DNA of 64,000 nt from CAIXSC01 sp046349915. Lineage in GTDB: Bacteria > Planctomycetota > Planctomycetia > Pirellulales > Pirellulaceae. The position numbers were made by a program, and so were the translations under genes. The stretch covers positions 248,001 to 312,000 of the forward strand of contig JAXMBL010000006.1 in assembly GCA_046349915.1 (NCBI GenBank). The letters run 5' to 3'. This document shows, piece after piece, positions 61,025-64,000 of the stretch. How positions within the stretch are numbered: the stretch's first letter is position 1; each line of letters starts with the position of its first letter. Under the pieces are notes generated by a model. The model was not told the origin of the DNA. It did no database searches and saw nothing but the letters and a program-made list of their open reading frames with translations.

Positions 61025-61882
61025 TTCCTGGGGGGGACCACGAATCGCTCGAATCGCTCGGGGGTGGACCACGAATTGCTCGAATCGCACGAATGAATGG
61101 TAGGGTGCGTCGAACCGGGCGGCGGATCGGTTGGCACGAGCGGGAGACGCCGCCACCGACCGGCGAAAACGCACCTGATCGTTGAATGACCGTGGTCCCG
61201 CGGATCACGCTTGAGCGTGTGCGGGGCCTGCCCCCTTCGGTACATCTCTGATGAGGACCACGAATCACTCGAATCGAACGAATGAGTGGTAGGGTGCGTC
61301 GAACCGGGCGGTGGATCGGTTGGAACAAGCGGGAGACGCCGCCACCGACCGGTGAAAACGCACCTTCTCGTTGAGAAACCGTGGCCCCGCGGATCACGCT
61401 TGAGTGTGTGCGGGTGTGCACACATGGCGAAATCGCTGGGTGCACTTCGGAGGTGAACCACTAATCACTCGAATCAAACGAACGAATGGTAGGGTGAGTC
61501 GAACCGGGCGGCGGATCGGTTGGAACAAGCGGGAGACGCCGCCACCGACCGGTGAAAACGCACCTGATCGTTGAATGACCGTGGCCCCGCGGATCACGCT
61601 TGAGTGTGTGCGGGTGTGCACACATGGCGGAATCGCTGGGTGCACTTCGGAGGTGAACCACTAATCACTCGAATCAAACGAACGAATGGTAGGGTGCGTC
61701 GAACCGGGCGGCGGATCGGTTGGAACAAGCAGGAGACGCCGCCACCGACCGGTGAAAACGCACCTTCTCGTTGAATGACCGCGGCCCCGCCGGTCACGCT
61801 TGAGCGTGTGCGGGGCCTGCACGCCTGGTGGAAACGTTCGGTGGAGAAGGTGCGTCGGCGCCGGAGGCTTGACGCACCCTAC
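61025..61882. repeat. Family D REP-like tandem array, diverged subtype
   Basis: Four long copies start near 61101, 61289, 61487 and 61688 (spacing 188-201 bp). They share the leader of the type ACCACGAAT..CTCGAATCG and the foot GTAGGGTGCGTCGAACCGGG, but the middle is a distinct variant: GGCGGATCGGTTGG pairs with CCACCGACCGG, and the second hairpin is CACGCTTGAGCGTG. The array ends in a compact GTAG hairpin (61849-61882, minus orientation) 28 bases from the stop codon of giant gene 3. It fills the gap between giants 2 and 3; no gene is supported. Confidence 0.9.
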
Positions 61883-61910
61883 AACCACATCTTACGTCAA
61901 CCGGAACTCA

Positions 61911-64000
61911 CTACACGAACCGGAACTGCGAAGATCCTACTACTCTTGTCCAATTGAGCAACTTGATCTTCTTGTTGCTCGGAGCAACGTTGATCGTCGT
62001 GTTGGGACTCGCAACCGCGAAACTCAAGTTCGCGTAAGTGACGCCATATGCGACCAGATTGATGGTATCCGAGTAAATCGCAAAGTCGGTGATGACATCT
62101 TCCGAGCCGACGTCACCGGCGAAGAACACGATGTCCCGACCGGCGCCGGTCGTAATTGTATCTACTCCGTCCTCGCCGTACAGATTATCGATACCATCGC
62201 CGCCGTTCAGCGAGTCGTTGTCGGCGCCGCCGAAGATGGTATCGGTTCCGCCCAAACCGAAGATCGTGTCGTTCCCCGCGCCACCTCGCAGGTCATCCAC
62301 TCCGTTGGTGCCGGTGATGTGATCGTCTCCCGCGCCACCATCGATGAAGGGGACTCCACTGAGGCTGAGCAATTGGAAGTTAAACGTATTGTTCAGCGAG
62401 TTCCCTTGGATGGCGAAACCGGCGCCGTTCCAACCTTCCAGCGAATTCGACCCGGAAAGGAAGCCGTTGAGGGTCACGGCGCTGCCGCCGATATTCACAA
62501 CGGTGTCGGTGTTGTTTCCACCGTTCATGACATCGTATTCCGCTTCGGCGCCGACAACTTGGAATTGATCGTAACCGTCGCCGCCCAATAGCGTATCGTT
62601 GCCCGCCCCGCCATTCATGACGTCGTCGTGCAAGCCGCCATCGAGCGTGTCGTTGCCCGCGTTCCCTTGCAGCACGTCGAATCCAAGGTCGCCGATCAAC
62701 GAGTCGTCGCCGAGACCACCGAAGATGGAGTCGTTATCGGACTGACCGTTCAGCGTGTCGTTCCCCGAACCGCCCGAGATCAGATCATTGCCCGAGTTGC
62801 CGTTGATCACGTCGTTGCCGGCGCCGCCGAACAGGCAGTCGCCCATCTCGAGGCCGTGGATCGTGTCGTTGCCTCCCTGACCGAAGATCAGATCGACCGC
62901 CGAGGTGCCGGTCAGCGTGTCGTCGGTGCCGTCGCCGCCCACCACAATCTGTGCATCGGTCAGAATCTGCGCGAAGCAGGTTGTGATATCGAGCACCAAT
63001 CCGTCGTCGTTCACCGCCACCTTGGCCGACTCGAAGTTGGTCGCCGTAAAGTTCCCCTTGGCGGGCGTATTGGTGACGGTCAACGTCTGGCCCGTCGGCG
63101 ACGCGACATAGGATTGCACGGCCAGAATGTCGGCGGTCGTCAACGCATCGAATTGCGTGGGAGTAAAGACCAGGGTGACTTGGTCCGTGCCAGCATCGCC
63201 ATCGTAAGCAGTCAAGACGCTGTTGTTGTACGACGTTGTCACGCTATCGTTATTGGCTCCGCTATTCAACGTTGGGGTATCCGTCAGGGCCGTAAAGCCG
63301 AAATGGAGCCCGTTCGTGCCGAGATTGCCCAGCAGCGACTGACCAGCTCCCAGATACTCTTCGATCCCATTAATCCACTGGTCGAAAGCAGCATTGAATC
63401 CATTCAAGGTGACCGAGCCGCCGCCGACGTTGTAGATCTGGTCGACGCCCGCCCCGCCTTGAATCAAATCGAATTCAGCCTCCGTGCCTGCTACCTGAAT
63501 GTCGTCGTCACCCGCATTGCCGTCGACGTCATCGATCCCGCCTTTGGCGTTCATCACGTCCGCGCCATCATTTCCGCGGATCAGGTTGCCGTCCACATCG
63601 CCAACCAACGTATCGGCCTGATTGCTGCCGTACAGATTCTCGATGCTGCTACCCGTTCCATCCGCGACGATTCCGCCGCCGATATTGGCGGCGGTCCCCG
63701 CCGACAGATCGACCGAGATCGCGGCGTTGTAAATGGAGTAGTCGAGCGAATCGTTGCCGCCGCGGGCATTGAGCGAACCGCTGATCGACGAGGCGGGCGC
63801 CCACAGGAAGGTGTCGTTGGCAGTCGTCGACCCGACCAGATTCTCGACGCTGGTAAACTGCAGCGATCGCGACGACGCTTGCAGAGTTCCCGCGTTGGTT
63901 CCCGACAAGTTCCAGCTGGTGGGAACCGCCATATCTTGCTGCACGGTGTCGGACGCCGTGCCGCCCGTAACTAACTCGATGTTCGAGAAAGCAGTGGCGT
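61911..64000 (-). CDS. Giant RTX repeat protein 3 (5' end outside window)
   Basis: The frame is open from the window edge (in phase from 63998) to the stop at 61911-61913, about 695 residues, so this is the C-terminal part of another giant. It reads FSNIELVTGGTASDTV at the edge, then the same module as giants 1 and 2 in diverged form: a DGNLIRGNDGADVMNAKGG segment, FNAAFDQWINGIEEYLGAGQ, HFGFTALTDTPTLNSGANND, TTCFAQILTDAQIVVGGDGT and RTX-type GGxGxD repeats (about 62.1-62.9 kb). It ends KKIKLLNWTRVVGSSQFRFV, matching the tails of the two neighbours. Probably secreted; the N-terminus and any LEPR-XLL motif are not visible. Confidence 0.85.
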   Translation of the reverse strand, partial: ATAFSNIELVTGGTASDTVQQDMAVPTSWNLSGTNAGTLQASSRSLQFTSVENLVGSTTANDTFLWAPASSISGSLNARGGNDSLDYSIYNAAISVDLSAGTAANIGGGIVADGTGSSIENLYGSNQADTLVGDVDGNLIRGNDGADVMNAKGGIDDVDGNAGDDDIQVAGTEAEFDLIQGGAGVDQIYNVGGGSVTLNGFNAAFDQWINGIEEYLGAGQSLLGNLGTNGLHFGFTALTDTPTLNSGANNDSVTTSYNNSVLTAYDGDAGTDQVTLVFTPTQFDALTTADILAVQSYVASPTGQTLTVTNTPAKGNFTATNFESAKVAVNDDGLVLDITTCFAQILTDAQIVVGGDGTDDTLTGTSAVDLIFGQGGNDTIHGLEMGDCLFGGAGNDVINGNSGNDLISGGSGNDTLNGQSDNDSIFGGLGDDSLIGDLGFDVLQGNAGNDTLDGGLHDDVMNGGAGNDTLLGGDGYDQFQVVGAEAEYDVMNGGNNTDTVVNIGGSAVTLNGFLSGSNSLEGWNGAGFAIQGNSLNNTFNFQLLSLSGVPFIDGGAGDDHITGTNGVDDLRGGAGNDTIFGLGGTDTIFGGADNDSLNGGDGIDNLYGEDGVDTITTGAGRDIVFFAGDVGSEDVITDFAIYSDTINLVAYGVTYANLSFAVASPNTTINVAPSNKKIKLLNWTRVVGSSQFRFV

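Noticed and set aside
1..64000. tRNA and rRNA genes
   Set aside because: No cloverleaf-forming segment with the usual TTCGA-type arm or rRNA-like stretch was recognised on either strand; a dedicated scan could still find one.

Overview
The window looks like a chromosomal segment of a planctomycete (Planctomycetota, probably Pirellulales-like). Four things point that way: a cytochrome c/PA14/DUF1592-family protein translationally coupled to a DUF1552 protein, giant secreted proteins that open with the planctomycete LEPR-XLL motif, an incomplete Tad pilus locus followed by two lipoproteins, and GC-rich, loosely packed genes separated by dispersed hairpin repeats. No rRNA, tRNA or CRISPR array was seen. 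Assignments rest on motifs read by eye and on family knowledge; no database search was run.

Layout. 0-9 kb: a C-terminal gene fragment, a secreted zinc metalloprotease-like protein, a membrane-anchored PQQ-type beta-propeller, a decayed PIN-toxin locus and two large secreted alpha/beta hydrolases. 8.7-14 kb: an ABC export operon (small membrane protein, large GldG-like membrane protein, ATPase, permease) with a 39-bp-period hairpin array between ATPase and permease. 14-17.7 kb: the DUF1592/DUF1552 pair. 18-19.2 kb: a frameshifted IS110-type transposase with its non-coding flank. 19.4-27.8 kb: surface-glycan genes (two TMTC-like membrane-TPR proteins, an acyltransferase, two methyltransferases, a flippase). 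28-36 kb: Tad genes cpaF-tadB-tadC-secretin followed by a Gly/Met-tailed lipoprotein and a TPR lipoprotein. 36-41.5 kb: all four dTDP-L-rhamnose genes (rfbB-A-C, with rfbD convergent) and a family 2 glycosyltransferase. 41.8 kb to the end: three minus-strand giant genes of 2185, 3330 and at least 690 codons, which share an RTX-type calcium-binding C-terminus.

The most unusual aspect is between the genes. At least four families of hairpin-forming repeats occur. Three of them (A, C and D) carry a GTAG tetranucleotide at the foot of the hairpin, the hallmark of REP sequences. The richest cluster, family D at 48.8-50.9 kb, surrounds a small HUH/tyrosine transposase of the RAYT type. A compact family D hairpin also sits 2-28 bp after the stop codon of each of the three giant RTX genes. 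In one hydrolase gene the stop codon itself is the TAG of a repeat's GTAG foot. I read this as an active or recently active REP-RAYT system that has colonised 3' ends, operon junctions and a dead toxin locus.

Working together, the glycan genes (rhamnose synthesis, glycosyltransferase, flippase, acyl- and methyl-transferases, TMTC-like enzymes), the Tad secretion genes and the giant RTX proteins suggest a surface and adhesion programme. The hydrolases, metalloprotease and DUF1592/DUF1552 pair suggest extracellular degradation typical of the phylum. These functional links are inference.
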